In this document: piece after piece, positions 7,551-17,902 of the stretch
Numbering within the stretch: position 1 is the stretch's first letter
Layout of the letters: each line of letters begins with the position of its first letter
Assembly: GCA_036374435.1 (NCBI GenBank)
Contig: DASUTU010000021.1
Location: 1-51,263 of the forward strand
Direction: 5' to 3'
Length of the DNA: 51,263 bases
Source: CALGFI01 sp036374435
Lineage (GTDB): Bacteria > Actinomycetota > UBA4738 > HRBIN12
The notes under the pieces: model-generated
The model's input: only the letters and a program-made list of their open reading frames with translations
What the model was told of the DNA's origin: nothing
The model's database searches: none
Made by a program: the position numbers and the translations under genes

Positions 7551-7724
7551 TCAGCCGCCTGCCGGCGGGGGGAGCTCCTGCCACTCGTCCTCGTCGAGGT
7601 CCTTGCCGCGCCGCCGTTTGAAGACGGCGACGACGGCCCCGACGATCGCGGCGATGAACGCGAACCGCATGAGCCTTCCGAAGAATCCGCGCTTCTTCTT
7701 GCCCTCTTCCGTGTCCTCGGCCAT
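7551..7724 (-). CDS. Small single-span membrane protein
   Basis: 57 residues: an acidic/Lys N-terminus (AEDTEEGKKKR), one membrane helix (FAFIAAIVGAVVAVF), a basic KRRRGK flank and an acidic DLDEDEW tail. The ATG at 7724 was chosen because an upstream extension would run into tRNA-Ile. It sits between tRNA-Ile and a strong hairpin, and is the last gene of the gyrA-side minus-strand series. Family not recognised; the architecture resembles small actinobacterial proteins of unknown function. Confidence 0.65.
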   Translation of the reverse strand: MAEDTEEGKKKRGFFGRLMRFAFIAAIVGAVVAVFKRRRGKDLDEDEWQELPPPAGG

Positions 7725-7745
7725 CCCGGCCTCCTCTTCTCTCGG

Positions 7746-7820
7746 TGGGCCTGGTTGGACTTGAACCAACGACCTCATCCTTATCAGGGATGCGCTCTAA
7801 CCGAGCTGAGCTACAGGCCC
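7746..7820 (-). tRNA. tRNA-Ile (anticodon GAT)
   Basis: The reverse complement folds fully: acceptor GGGCCTG with CAGGCCC, D-arm with AGCTCAG, anticodon loop CTGATAA giving GAT, T-arm with GGTTCAAGTCC. The discriminator A at 7746 is followed by CCG, so CCA is not completely encoded. Location after gyrA and DUF3566 is the conserved actinobacterial position. Confidence 0.95.
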
Positions 7821-7912
7821 GAGACGAAACCGAGGTGCCATCAACTCGGCCCGATGGCAAGCGTACGTGTGGCCCGGAAACGCTGTCAATCGGGGCCCGA
7901 GCAGGACAAACG

Positions 7913-8377
7913 TCAGCGGCGCTCGGAGAGCGTGACCTCGATCCCGCCGACGATGTCCGAGATCAGGTTGTAAAGGAAGGCCACGAAGAGGTTGATCAGC
8001 GACCACAACACGACCATCACCAGGCCGATCGTGAGGGCGCGGGAGAACAACCAGTCGCCGTTGATCTCGAAGGTCTCCTCGTCGCCGGCGAACAGCGTCG
8101 AGATCAGGTCCTCGGCGTTGTCCAGCGCCCCGATCGCCTCGAGGACGCCATAGATGATGATCAGCGCGCCGAGGACGACGATCATGATGCAGAGGTAGAA
8201 CAGGACCGAGAGCTTCAGCACCGACCACGGTCCGACCTTGCGGATCATGACCCGCGCCTGACGGCTCTTCGGCCGGGACAGCCCGCGCACCTTCTTGGTG
8301 TCGGCTGGGCGCGGGGCCTCCTCCGCGCTCGGCGGCGTCTCGGTGACCACGGGCGTGGGACCGGCGGGTTCGCTCAT
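7913..8377 (-). CDS. DUF3566 membrane protein
   Basis: 154 residues. A Pro/Glu-rich cytoplasmic N-terminus (residues 1-45) precedes a conserved RxxARVMIRKVGPWSVLKLS region and two membrane segments (about 55-85 and 112-138), with LYNLISDIVGGIEVTL near the end. This matches DUF3566, a small actinobacterial family almost always located right after gyrA, with unknown function. Position between gyrA and tRNA-Ile agrees. Confidence 0.9.
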   Translation of the reverse strand: MSEPAGPTPVVTETPPSAEEAPRPADTKKVRGLSRPKSRQARVMIRKVGPWSVLKLSVLFYLCIMIVVLGALIIIYGVLEAIGALDNAEDLISTLFAGDEETFEINGDWLFSRALTIGLVMVVLWSLINLFVAFLYNLISDIVGGIEVTLSERR

Positions 8378-8429
8378 GGGTTCCCGCCCTTTCTACGCGG
8401 CGCCGAGGCCCGCGGCAACCATCGGCCGC

Positions 8430-8690
8430 TCATGGAGACCGCCCAGGACGTCCCAGGACCAGGCGCGCGTGAACCGGGGCGAGGACCCCGAACGCGGCCA
8501 GCGCCACCGCCCACTCCCCCGCCGAGACCGCCTCCTGGAGCAGGAGGGCGCCTGCGCCCACCAGGAGCCCCGCGGCGCCCACGGCCCCGAGCGCCCCCGC
8601 CTCCGACAGACGGCGCCACCCGGCCACGATCACTACGAGCGCGAGGAGCCCCCCGGCGGCGATCAGGGTGATGCCGGCACCCGCGTTCAT
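8430..8690 (-). CDS. Small hydrophobic protein between gyrA and DUF3566
   Basis: 86 residues with three probable membrane helices rich in Ala, Gly, Leu and Val, and a basic Arg-Pro end. The ATG at 8690 gives MNAGAGITL; an in-frame ATG at 8723 would add 11 residues, and a GGGG lies 10-14 bases before 8690. Family not recognised. It follows gyrA by about 65 bases on the same strand and is probably cotranscribed. Confidence 0.55.
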   Translation of the reverse strand: MNAGAGITLIAAGGLLALVVIVAGWRRLSEAGALGAVGAAGLLVGAGALLLQEAVSAGEWAVALAAFGVLAPVHARLVLGRPGRSP

Positions 8691-8756
8691 CTGCGAATCA
8701 TGCCCCGTCGGGACGCCCCTCATGCGTCGCCGGCCCGGTCGGCGACATCTCCTCGG

Positions 8757-11207
8757 CTACAGCTCCTCCGCCTGGGCGATGACCGGGGCGAGCGCCACCA
8801 CCGTGGCGCCCTCCTCCACCCGCATCGTTCGGACCCCCTGGGAGGCTCGGCCGACCCGACGGATGTCGCCGGCGCCCACGCGGATGACGATGCCGGAGGA
8901 CGAGATCACGAACATGTCCTGGTCTTTGGACCCGACGAACGCACCGGCGAGGAGCCCGGTCCGCTTGGTCAACGTGTGGCCGATGACGCCTTTGCCTCCG
9001 CGGCCTTTGACCGGGTAGTCCTTCAACGTCGTGCGTTTCCCGTACCCGTGCCAGGTGACGCTGATCATCTCCTCGCCGTCCGAGGCGATCCCGAGGGCGA
9101 TCACCTCGTCGTCGTCGCCCAGCCGCATCCCGATCACGCCCGCGGTCTGGCGCCCCATCGAGCGCACCAGGCTCTCCTTGAACCGGATGGTCTGGCCCCT
9201 CCGCGACACCAGGAACACGTCATCCCGGCCGTCGGTCAGCCGCACGTCGATGAGCTCGTCGCCGGGACGCAGGTTGATCGCCGCGAGCCCGGTGCGGGGT
9301 GAGTCGTATTCGGGCAGCATCGTCTTCTTGACCATGCCCCGGCGCGTGGCGAACAGCAGGAACCGGCCCTCCGCGTACTCCTTCAGGTCGATGACCGCCT
9401 GCACCTTCTCGTCGCCGGCGATGGCCACGCCCGGCAGGTTGGCGGCGTACGTACCGCGAGCCATCCGGCCGGCCTCGGGGACCTCGTGCACCTTGACCCG
9501 GTACACCTTGCCCTTGCTGGTGAAGAACAGCAGCCAGTGGTGGGTGGTCGTGGTGAACACGTCGCGGACGACGTCTTCCTCCTTGAGGTTCTGGCCGCGG
9601 ATGCCCCGGCCGCCCCGCCCCTGCCGGCGGAAGTTCTCGATCGGCTGGCGCTTCACGTAACCGGCCCGGCTGACCGTGATGACGACGTCCTGCTCGGCGA
9701 TGAGATCCTCGACGTCGAGCTCGCCCTCGTCCGCCCGGAGCTGCGTCCGTCGCTCGTTCGCGTACTTCTTCTTGATCTCGAGCAGCTCCTCTTTGATCAC
9801 GCCGCGGATCTTCTTCGGGTCCTTGAGGAGTGCTTTCAGATAGCGGATCCGGGCCAGCAGGTCCTTGTGCTCCTGCTCGAGCTCCTCGCGCGCCAACCGG
9901 GTCAGGCGCCGCAGCGGCATGTCCAGGATGTGGTTGGCCTGGACCTCGCTCAGCTTGAACTGCTTCATCAGCTTGCCGCGCGCCTCCTCGGCGTCCTGCG
10001 ACCCGCGGATGATCCTGATCACGGCGTCGAGGTTCTGGAGCGCGATCAGCAACCCCTTGACGATGTGGTCGCGCTCCTCCGCCTTGCGGAGCTGGAACCG
10101 CGTCCGGCGCGTGACGACCTCGACCTGGTGGTCGACGTAGTGGCCGACGAGCTCGGCGAGGTTGAGCGTGCGCGGGACCCCGTCCACCAGCGCCAGGTTG
10201 ATCACGCCGAACGTGTCCTGGAGCTGCGTGTGTTTGTAGAGCTGGTTCAGGACGACCTGGGGGTTCGCGCCGCGTTTGAGGTCGATCACCAGGCGCATGC
10301 CGGCCCGCCCGCTCGAGTGGTCCTTCACGTCCGCGACGTCTTTCAGGCGGCCGGCGTGCACGAGCTCGGCGATCTTGGCGGCCAGGCGGGCCTTGTTCAC
10401 CTGATACGGGAGCTCGGTCACGACGATCCGCTGACGGCCGCTGGAGGCCTCCTCGATCGAACACACCGCCCGGACCTTGATCGACCCGCGGCCGGTCTCG
10501 TACGCGTCTTTGATCCCGTCGCGGCCCATGACGATCGCGCCCGTGGGGAAGTCGGGACCCTTGATGAACCTCATGAGCTGCTTCGGCGTCGCCTCGGGGT
10601 GGTCGATGTAGTGCACGACCCCGTCGATCACCTCGCCGAGGTTGTGGGGCGGCATGTTCGTGGCCATCCCCACGGCGATGCCGCCGGAGCCGTTCACCAG
10701 AAGGTTGGGGAAGCGGCTGGGGAGCACGACCGGCTGCATCTCGTAGCCGTCGTAGTTCGGGACGAAGTCGACCGTTTCGGCCTCGATGTCGCGAAGGAGC
10801 TCGAGCGCGATCGGGGCCAGGCGCGCCTCCGTGTACCGCTGGGCGGCCGGCGGGTCGCCGTCTACGGAGCCGAAGTTGCCGTGCCCGTCGATCAACGGGG
10901 CGCGCAGTGAGAAGTCCTGCGTCATGCGGACGAGGGTGTCGTAGATCGCCACGTCGCCGTGCGGGTGGTACTTCCGCATGACGTCGCCGACGGCCGCGGC
11001 CGACTTGCGGTACGGCCGGTCGGGCCGCAGCCCCGCCTCGAACATCGACCACAAGATCCGCCGGTGGACCGGCTTCAGCCCGTCCCGGACGTCGGGCAGA
11101 GCGCGCCCGACGATGACGGACATCGAATAGTCCAGGTACGAGGTCTGGATCTGCTCCTCGAGCTGGACGTCTTCGACCCGGCCGCCGAGGATCGACTCCT
11201 GCGCCAC
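8757..11207 (-). CDS. gyrA: DNA gyrase subunit A
   Basis: 816 residues, the usual length. GyrA breaks and rejoins DNA in the A2B2 gyrase that introduces negative supercoils. The catalytic Tyr is in AAQRYTEARL (Tyr125). The breakage-reunion domain is followed by the C-terminal pinwheel with a GyrA box QGRGGRGIRG. In the quinolone-resistance region HPHGDVAIYD, residue 86 is Val where M. tuberculosis has Ala90 and E. coli Ser83. It starts 18 bases after the gyrB stop and is transcribed with it. Confidence 0.98.
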   Translation of the reverse strand: MAQESILGGRVEDVQLEEQIQTSYLDYSMSVIVGRALPDVRDGLKPVHRRILWSMFEAGLRPDRPYRKSAAAVGDVMRKYHPHGDVAIYDTLVRMTQDFSLRAPLIDGHGNFGSVDGDPPAAQRYTEARLAPIALELLRDIEAETVDFVPNYDGYEMQPVVLPSRFPNLLVNGSGGIAVGMATNMPPHNLGEVIDGVVHYIDHPEATPKQLMRFIKGPDFPTGAIVMGRDGIKDAYETGRGSIKVRAVCSIEEASSGRQRIVVTELPYQVNKARLAAKIAELVHAGRLKDVADVKDHSSGRAGMRLVIDLKRGANPQVVLNQLYKHTQLQDTFGVINLALVDGVPRTLNLAELVGHYVDHQVEVVTRRTRFQLRKAEERDHIVKGLLIALQNLDAVIRIIRGSQDAEEARGKLMKQFKLSEVQANHILDMPLRRLTRLAREELEQEHKDLLARIRYLKALLKDPKKIRGVIKEELLEIKKKYANERRTQLRADEGELDVEDLIAEQDVVITVSRAGYVKRQPIENFRRQGRGGRGIRGQNLKEEDVVRDVFTTTTHHWLLFFTSKGKVYRVKVHEVPEAGRMARGTYAANLPGVAIAGDEKVQAVIDLKEYAEGRFLLFATRRGMVKKTMLPEYDSPRTGLAAINLRPGDELIDVRLTDGRDDVFLVSRRGQTIRFKESLVRSMGRQTAGVIGMRLGDDDEVIALGIASDGEEMISVTWHGYGKRTTLKDYPVKGRGGKGVIGHTLTKRTGLLAGAFVGSKDQDMFVISSSGIVIRVGAGDIRRVGRASQGVRTMRVEEGATVVALAPVIAQAEEL

Positions 11208-11225
11208 TACGCGTCCCCTCGCGCG

Positions 11226-13172
<1,947 letters not shown>

Positions 13173-13339
13173 TCAACCTCCAATCGGGGGGGCGCGGGCA
13201 CGCAGGCGCCCGGACCTGGCGTCAGGGGGCACCGCGGAACCCGCGTTCACGCGCTTTCACATTCTACCAATCGGCGCTGACGCCTATCGCCGTTTCGGCA
13301 CCCGATCCGCCACTCCGCGCCATCCTGCGAGGCCTTGCG

Positions 13340-13693
13340 CTACAAGGATTCCGAACGGACCGGGCGGACGATCACGCGGACCCGTTCCACCTCCTGCGCC
13401 CCGAGCACGGCGTTGGCCTTCTGCGCGATCTGCTGGGCCAGGAACCGCACCTGCGCGCCCCAGGGACCGTCGGTGGCGGCGACCATGAGGACCCCGCCAT
13501 CGAGGCTCACCGGCGCCGATTCGGCGGCCAGCCGCACCCCGACCACCTCGGCCCACGACGATGCGAGCTGGCCGATCGGCACCCCCCGGGCAAAGGCGCG
13601 TTCGCGCATCAGGCCGTCCACGATCTCGCCGATCGGGGTGGCCCGCGTGCTTCGTTCGTCCCGGCGCTTGCGCCACCCCGTGCTGTGTGGCAT
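13340..13693 (-). CDS. dciA: DciA-like helicase-loader protein (DUF721)
   Basis: 117 residues. DUF721 features: a basic N-terminus (GWRKRRDERS), PIGEIVDGLM, WAEVVG, and the KH-like GGVLMVAATDGPWGAQVRFLAQQI region. DciA recruits or loads the replicative helicase DnaB in bacteria without DnaC. The ATG at 13693 shares a base with the recF stop (TGATG), so it is coupled to recF, in the conserved recF-dciA-gyrB order. Confidence 0.85.
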   Translation of the reverse strand: MPHSTGWRKRRDERSTRATPIGEIVDGLMRERAFARGVPIGQLASSWAEVVGVRLAAESAPVSLDGGVLMVAATDGPWGAQVRFLAQQIAQKANAVLGAQEVERVRVIVRPVRSESL

Positions 13694-14781
13694 CAGGCGG
13701 CCCGCTCGGTCACCGAACCCGCGGCGACCTCCCACACGCGGTCGGCTCCCGCCGGCACGTGGGACTCGTCGGCGACGCTCACGAACACCTGGCCGCGGTT
13801 CGTCAGGCGCTCAGCCACGCGCGCCTGACGTTTCGGATCGAGCGCCGAGAACGGGTCGTCCAGGAGGACCATCGGCGCCTCCCCGATCTCCTCGGCCACC
13901 GCGGCCGCGAGCCCCAGCCGCAGGCACACCGCCGCGGCCCACGCTTCACCGTGGCTGGCGAAGCTTCGCGCGCCGAGGTCTCGGACGGTGAGGGAGAGCT
14001 CGTCCCGATGCGGCCCGACGAGGGTGGTCCGGCGGACCAGCTCGTCCCCGCGCCGGGCGGCCAGCCGCTCGACGAACGCGTCCTCCAGCGGCTCTTCCCC
14101 CACGTTCGGCGCGTACTCACATCCCAGGCCGTAGCCGGCCAGGTGTTCGTACTCGGAGGCCGACGGCGGGGCGAGCCTCGCCACGGCCTCCCGTCGCAGC
14201 CGCACGAGCGCACTTCCCGCCTCCACGAGCTCGATGTCCCACGCCTCGAGGCCGGCCGGTGCCCCGCGCCCCTCCCACTCCTTCAGCAGGCGGTTCCGCT
14301 GCCGGACCACGCGGTCGTACGCCGTGACGACGCCCTCTCTGAGCGGCCAGAGGGTTCGGATGGCCTCGTCCATGAGCTCGCGGCGGCGCGACGGGTCGCC
14401 GATCACCACCACAAGGTCATCGGGGCCGAAGAAAACGCCGCGGACCTGGCGCCGCACGTCTCGGCGGCGACGAACGGCCGTCCGGTTCAGCTTGACGCGG
14501 TTGGCGCCGCGCCCCGGGATCTCGATCTCCACGAGCATCTTCCCGCCGGCGGTCTCGGCCTCGCCGCGGGCGTAGGCGGCCTCGGCGCCGCGGCGCACGA
14601 TGGGCTCCGTCGAGGAGGTCCGGGGCGACTGGAGCAGGAACAGGAACGCGATACCCTCCAACAGGTTCGTCTTGCCTTCGCCGTTGGGGCCCACGGCCAC
14701 CACGAGTCCGTCCGGGACGTCGCCCAGCCGGGTCTCGGCATGGTTACGGAAGTTCCGGAGCTCGACCCAGGACAGGTGCAC
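13693..14781 (-). CDS. recF: DNA repair and replication protein RecF
   Basis: 362 residues, SMC-like ABC ATPase. Walker A GPNGEGKT lies near residue 31, the signature region is present mid-protein, and the Walker B-like VLLDDPFSALD is near residue 305. RecF helps load RecA at gapped DNA with RecO and RecR. It starts with GTG 9 bases after the dnaN stop and overlaps dciA by one base. Confidence 0.95.
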   Translation of the reverse strand: MHLSWVELRNFRNHAETRLGDVPDGLVVAVGPNGEGKTNLLEGIAFLFLLQSPRTSSTEPIVRRGAEAAYARGEAETAGGKMLVEIEIPGRGANRVKLNRTAVRRRRDVRRQVRGVFFGPDDLVVVIGDPSRRRELMDEAIRTLWPLREGVVTAYDRVVRQRNRLLKEWEGRGAPAGLEAWDIELVEAGSALVRLRREAVARLAPPSASEYEHLAGYGLGCEYAPNVGEEPLEDAFVERLAARRGDELVRRTTLVGPHRDELSLTVRDLGARSFASHGEAWAAAVCLRLGLAAAVAEEIGEAPMVLLDDPFSALDPKRQARVAERLTNRGQVFVSVADESHVPAGADRVWEVAAGSVTERAA

Positions 14782-14790
14782 CTCTGCCGG

Positions 14791-15894
14791 TCAACCCACC
14801 GGGGTGGGCAGCCGCACCGGCATCACCAGGTAGGTGAAGTCCTCGGACTCTCCCCGGACGATGCCGGGCTTCAACCCGTCCCGGACCTCGAGCCGCACCC
14901 CTTCACCGGTAGTCGCCGCCAACCCGTCGGCCAGGTACGCGGGGTTGAAGGCCGCCGTGAGGTCTTCGCCCTCGTACCGTGCCTCCACGGCCTCCACGGC
15001 CTGCCCCAGATCCGGCGACGAGGACGAGAGCTTCACGCCGAGCGCGTTGAACTCCAGCCGGACCGGCGACGTGTCCCGGGCCAGCAGGCCGACGCGTCGG
15101 ACCGCGTCCATGAGCTGCTGGCGCGACACGGAGAGCCGGTTCTCGTACTGCTCGGGGAGAAGCTGCCGGTAGTTCGGGAACTCCCCTTCGATCAGCCGGG
15201 AGGTCAACGTCAAGGTCCCCAGCTGGAACGCGACCTGGCTCTCGTCCACGAACAGCTCGATGTCGCCCTTCTCGATCGTCTGTGCCGCACGGCCGGCCTC
15301 GGTCATCGCACGCTCCGGCACGATGGCTTTCGCCTCTCCCCCGGCCGTGGCCACGAGCTCGCGCACGGCCAGCCGGTACGAATCGGTCGCGACGAGCGTC
15401 ACTCCCTCCCGGCTGATCTCGAGCAGGACTCCGGTCAGGACCGGCCGGGCCTCGTCGCGCGAGGCCGCCCGCGCCACCTGGCCGATCGCTTCCGCCAGCC
15501 GCTGCGCCTCGACCACGACCCGCGTCCCGGCAGGTGGCTGGAGGGCGGGGAAATCCTCCGCCGGGAGCAACCGCAGAGCGCCCTCGTACGCCGCGCACCG
15601 GATCCGCGCCTGCGACTGGTCGGTCTCGAACTCGACCGGCGCATCCGAGAGGCTCTTCACCGTGTCCCCGAGCAGGCGGGCAGGCACGAGCGCCGTTCCG
15701 GCCTCCGTGACCTGCACCTCGATCGTCAGCCGCGCCGACACCTCCAGATCCGTGGTCGTCAGGGTGAGCTCGCTCTCCCCGGCTGCCTCCAGCAGGACCC
15801 CCGTCAGGGCCGGGATCCCGGGCCGGGACGAGACACCCCGCTGGACAGTCTGAAGGGCCTCGGACAAGGCGTCGCGGTCACAGCGGAACTTCAC
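14791..15894 (-). CDS. dnaN: DNA polymerase III beta sliding clamp
   Basis: 367 residues with the three-domain clamp pattern, beginning MKFRCDRDAL and ending YLVMPVRLPT. The dimer encircles DNA and tethers polymerase and other partners. The GTG start at 15894 has a GGGGGTGG purine stretch 5-12 bases upstream. It is the first gene of dnaN-recF-dciA and is separated from dnaA by the candidate origin region. Confidence 0.97.
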   Translation of the reverse strand: MKFRCDRDALSEALQTVQRGVSSRPGIPALTGVLLEAAGESELTLTTTDLEVSARLTIEVQVTEAGTALVPARLLGDTVKSLSDAPVEFETDQSQARIRCAAYEGALRLLPAEDFPALQPPAGTRVVVEAQRLAEAIGQVARAASRDEARPVLTGVLLEISREGVTLVATDSYRLAVRELVATAGGEAKAIVPERAMTEAGRAAQTIEKGDIELFVDESQVAFQLGTLTLTSRLIEGEFPNYRQLLPEQYENRLSVSRQQLMDAVRRVGLLARDTSPVRLEFNALGVKLSSSSPDLGQAVEAVEARYEGEDLTAAFNPAYLADGLAATTGEGVRLEVRDGLKPGIVRGESEDFTYLVMPVRLPTPVG

Positions 15895-16116
15895 GTTTCC
15901 ACCCCCTCGCTGCTTCTTCGGAAGGATCTCTTTCTCTCTCAGTAGTGGTAGGGGCTGGGGAAATCGGGATAACCCCCCTATCGTTCGAGCCTAGCGGGCC
16001 CCTCGGACATGGGGACGGAGTGGGGAGAACGGTGGACGGCCGGGTGGGGAGCCACGGGCGATCCCCCGCCGTACCCATACCGTCCCCAGCGAGTTCCACG
16101 GCTCCCGGGGTGGGGC
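15895..16116. other. dnaA-dnaN intergenic region, candidate oriC (weak)
   Basis: This 222-base gap is where oriC usually lies in actinobacteria. No DnaA box with fewer than about two mismatches to TTGTCCACA was seen. What it does contain is a cluster of TGGGGA/GTGGAC hexamers at about 16011-16052, spaced roughly 10-20 bases, which could be degenerate GC-rich boxes, and no AT-rich unwinding element. It also carries the dnaN ribosome-binding site. Confidence 0.35.
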
Positions 16117-17508
16117 TCATGCGCTCCTCGCCCGGCCGCGGATGATTCGGGACAGGTCCTGGACCTGGCGGTAGGTGGTGCTTCGGGCCCGCATGTCGCG
16201 CTCGATCTTGAGGATTCCGTGGCGGGCCGTGGTGTGATCTCGGCCTCCGAACGTCTCTCCGATCTTGACCAGGCTCTGGCCGCTGCACTCGCGCATGAGG
16301 TACATGGCGACGTGGCGCGCGGTGGTGAGGGGCCGGGAGCGGTTGGGACTGACCAGATCGTCCACCGAGAGCCCGAAGTACCGCGCGCTCTCCTCCAGGA
16401 TCACCTGCGGCGGGATCTCGGCCTCGGCTTGAGGAAGCAGGTCCTCGAGGGCCTGCTGGCCGAGCTCGGTGGTGATGGGGTGCCCGGTGAGGTCCGCCCA
16501 GGCGATCACACGGACCAGCGCCCCCTCGAGCTCCCGGATGTTCTGGTCGAAGCGGCTGGCGATGAACTCGATCACGTCGTCGGCGACGTGGACGTGTTCG
16601 CGCTGGGCCTTCAGCTGGCAGATCGCGATGCGAGTCTCCAGGTCGGGCGGCTGGACGTCCACGCACAGCCCCAGCCGGAAGCGCGACTGGAGCCGTTCTT
16701 CCATGCCGAGCTCCTGCGGCGGCCGGTCCGAGGCGATGACGATCTGGCGCTCCTTCTCGTGGAGGGCGTTGAACGTGTGGAAGAACTCGGTTTGGGTCTC
16801 CTCGCGTTTGGCCAGGAATTGGATGTCGTCGACCAGCAACACGTCGACGTCGCGATACCGCGCGGCGAACTGGTACCCCTGCCGTTCGCGGACCGCCTTG
16901 ATGAACTCGGCCATGAAGCTCTCGCTCGTGACGTATTTCACTCGGAGCCGGGGCGACAGCCGGTGCATCTGGTGGCCGATCGCCACGAGCAGGTGGGTCT
17001 TGCCCAGGCCCACGCCGCCGTAGATGAACAACGGGTTGTACGCCTTCGAGGGCGGCGCTTCCGCCACTGCCATTGCCGCGGCGTGCGCGAAGCGGTTCGA
17101 CGGGCCGGGGACGAAGGCCTCGAACGTGTAGGCCGGAAACGGCAGGCCCGGCGAGGCGAGCGCACGGTCCAACGGGGCCGGCGGCCGGGGGGTGGGAGCT
17201 TCGGGCCTGGAAACCTCTGGTTCGTCTTGCCGCGCATCGGTTTCGGGCTGGGCAGTGGCGAACTCGACCCTGACGGGGACCCCCGCGGCCTCGGAAGCCG
17301 CCCCGCTGATGAGCCCGACATAGTGTTTGGCGAGCCAGTCCTTCACGTAGTCGGAGGGGGCCAGGACCTGCAAGACGCCGTCGTCGCGATACGCCGCGTG
17401 GACGTCCTGGAACCACATCGAGAACGAACTCTCCGAGAGCTCCCGCCGTGCCCGGTCGACGACGTGGGACCAGGTGGTGGCGGCTCCCTCCGACGACGTG
17501 ATGGCCAT
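16117..17508 (-). CDS. dnaA: Chromosomal replication initiator DnaA
   Basis: 463 residues. Domain I (about 1-85, SFSMWFQDVHA), a Pro/Glu-rich linker (about 95-135), the AAA+ domain with Walker A GGVGLGKTH and Walker B VLLVDDIQFL, and the C-terminal DNA-binding domain with the signature GRDHTTARHG. It binds DnaA boxes and opens oriC. The ATG at 17508 has GGAG 6 bases upstream; the frame stays open far upstream but that part is noncoding. Two inverted box-like sites lie 19 bases before the start, suggesting autoregulation. Confidence 0.97.
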   Translation of the reverse strand: MAITSSEGAATTWSHVVDRARRELSESSFSMWFQDVHAAYRDDGVLQVLAPSDYVKDWLAKHYVGLISGAASEAAGVPVRVEFATAQPETDARQDEPEVSRPEAPTPRPPAPLDRALASPGLPFPAYTFEAFVPGPSNRFAHAAAMAVAEAPPSKAYNPLFIYGGVGLGKTHLLVAIGHQMHRLSPRLRVKYVTSESFMAEFIKAVRERQGYQFAARYRDVDVLLVDDIQFLAKREETQTEFFHTFNALHEKERQIVIASDRPPQELGMEERLQSRFRLGLCVDVQPPDLETRIAICQLKAQREHVHVADDVIEFIASRFDQNIRELEGALVRVIAWADLTGHPITTELGQQALEDLLPQAEAEIPPQVILEESARYFGLSVDDLVSPNRSRPLTTARHVAMYLMRECSGQSLVKIGETFGGRDHTTARHGILKIERDMRARSTTYRQVQDLSRIIRGRARSA

Positions 17509-17526
17509 ACGCGACTCCACAAGGCC

Positions 17527-17544
17527 TTTCCACAACTGTGGAAA
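17527..17544. promoter_or_regulatory. Inverted pair of DnaA-box-like sites upstream of dnaA
   Basis: TTTCCACA and its exact reverse complement TGTGGAAA, separated by AC. Extended to nine bases each differs from the consensus TTWTNCACA at one position. Placed just upstream of the dnaA start, they fit binding by DnaA for autoregulation or as an origin element. Confidence 0.6.
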
Positions 17545-17691
17545 TCCTGGGGGAAGGGCAAGACGTCCCGCTGGGGGCCGGGCGCCGGGGGAAGCGTCGC
17601 GGACTATAGCACCGGCGATTCCGGGGACCCCCTCTCGTAGGCGCCTTTTGGCGCACTTTCTCGGGCGGGATCGAGGGGCGAGCCTTGCCGG

Positions 17692-17697
17692 TATACT
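17692..17697 (+). promoter_or_regulatory. -10 element (TATACT) for rpmH-rnpA-yidD-yidC-jag
   Basis: A near-consensus TATACT 67 bases before the rpmH ATG on the plus strand, giving a leader of about 60 bases. The -35 is unclear. A short GCGCC-TTTT-GGCGC hairpin lies upstream at 17641-17654. Confidence 0.55.
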
Positions 17698-17764
17698 CTG
17701 CCGGTCCGGCGCCGCTTCGGCCGGCCACTCGCCGACTTCGATCCCGTACCGCGGGGTGCCAGCG

Positions 17765-17902
17765 ATGTCCAAACGAACGTACCAACCCAACGTCCGCCGG
17801 CGGTCCAAGCGCCACGGCTTTCGCATCAGGATGCGTACGCGGGCGGGGCGCGCCATCCTGGCCCGTCGCCGTGCCAAGGGCCGTACCCGACTGTCGGCCT
17901 GA
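17765..17902 (+). CDS. rpmH: 50S ribosomal protein L34
   Basis: 45 residues, the normal length, with SKRTYQPNVRRRSKRHGFRIR and a basic C-terminus ending RTRLSA. A structural protein of the large ribosomal subunit. It heads the plus-strand series and its 3' end overlaps rnpA. Confidence 0.97.
   Translation: MSKRTYQPNVRRRSKRHGFRIRMRTRAGRAILARRRAKGRTRLSA

Noticed and set aside
9486..10910. Long open frame on the plus strand across gyrA
   Set aside because: Antisense shadow of gyrA; no family features and no ribosome-binding site.
13561..15945. Long open frame on the plus strand across recF-dnaN
   Set aside because: Antisense shadow; it opposes well-recognised genes.
17641..17654. GCGCC-TTTT-GGCGC hairpin as a terminator
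   Set aside because: A 5-bp stem just upstream of the rpmH promoter, with no convergent gene to end; unsupported.
17509..17877. Longer N-terminus for DnaA
   Set aside because: The frame is open, but GGAG stands 6 bases before ATG 17508 and the upstream part is antisense to rpmH and its promoter.
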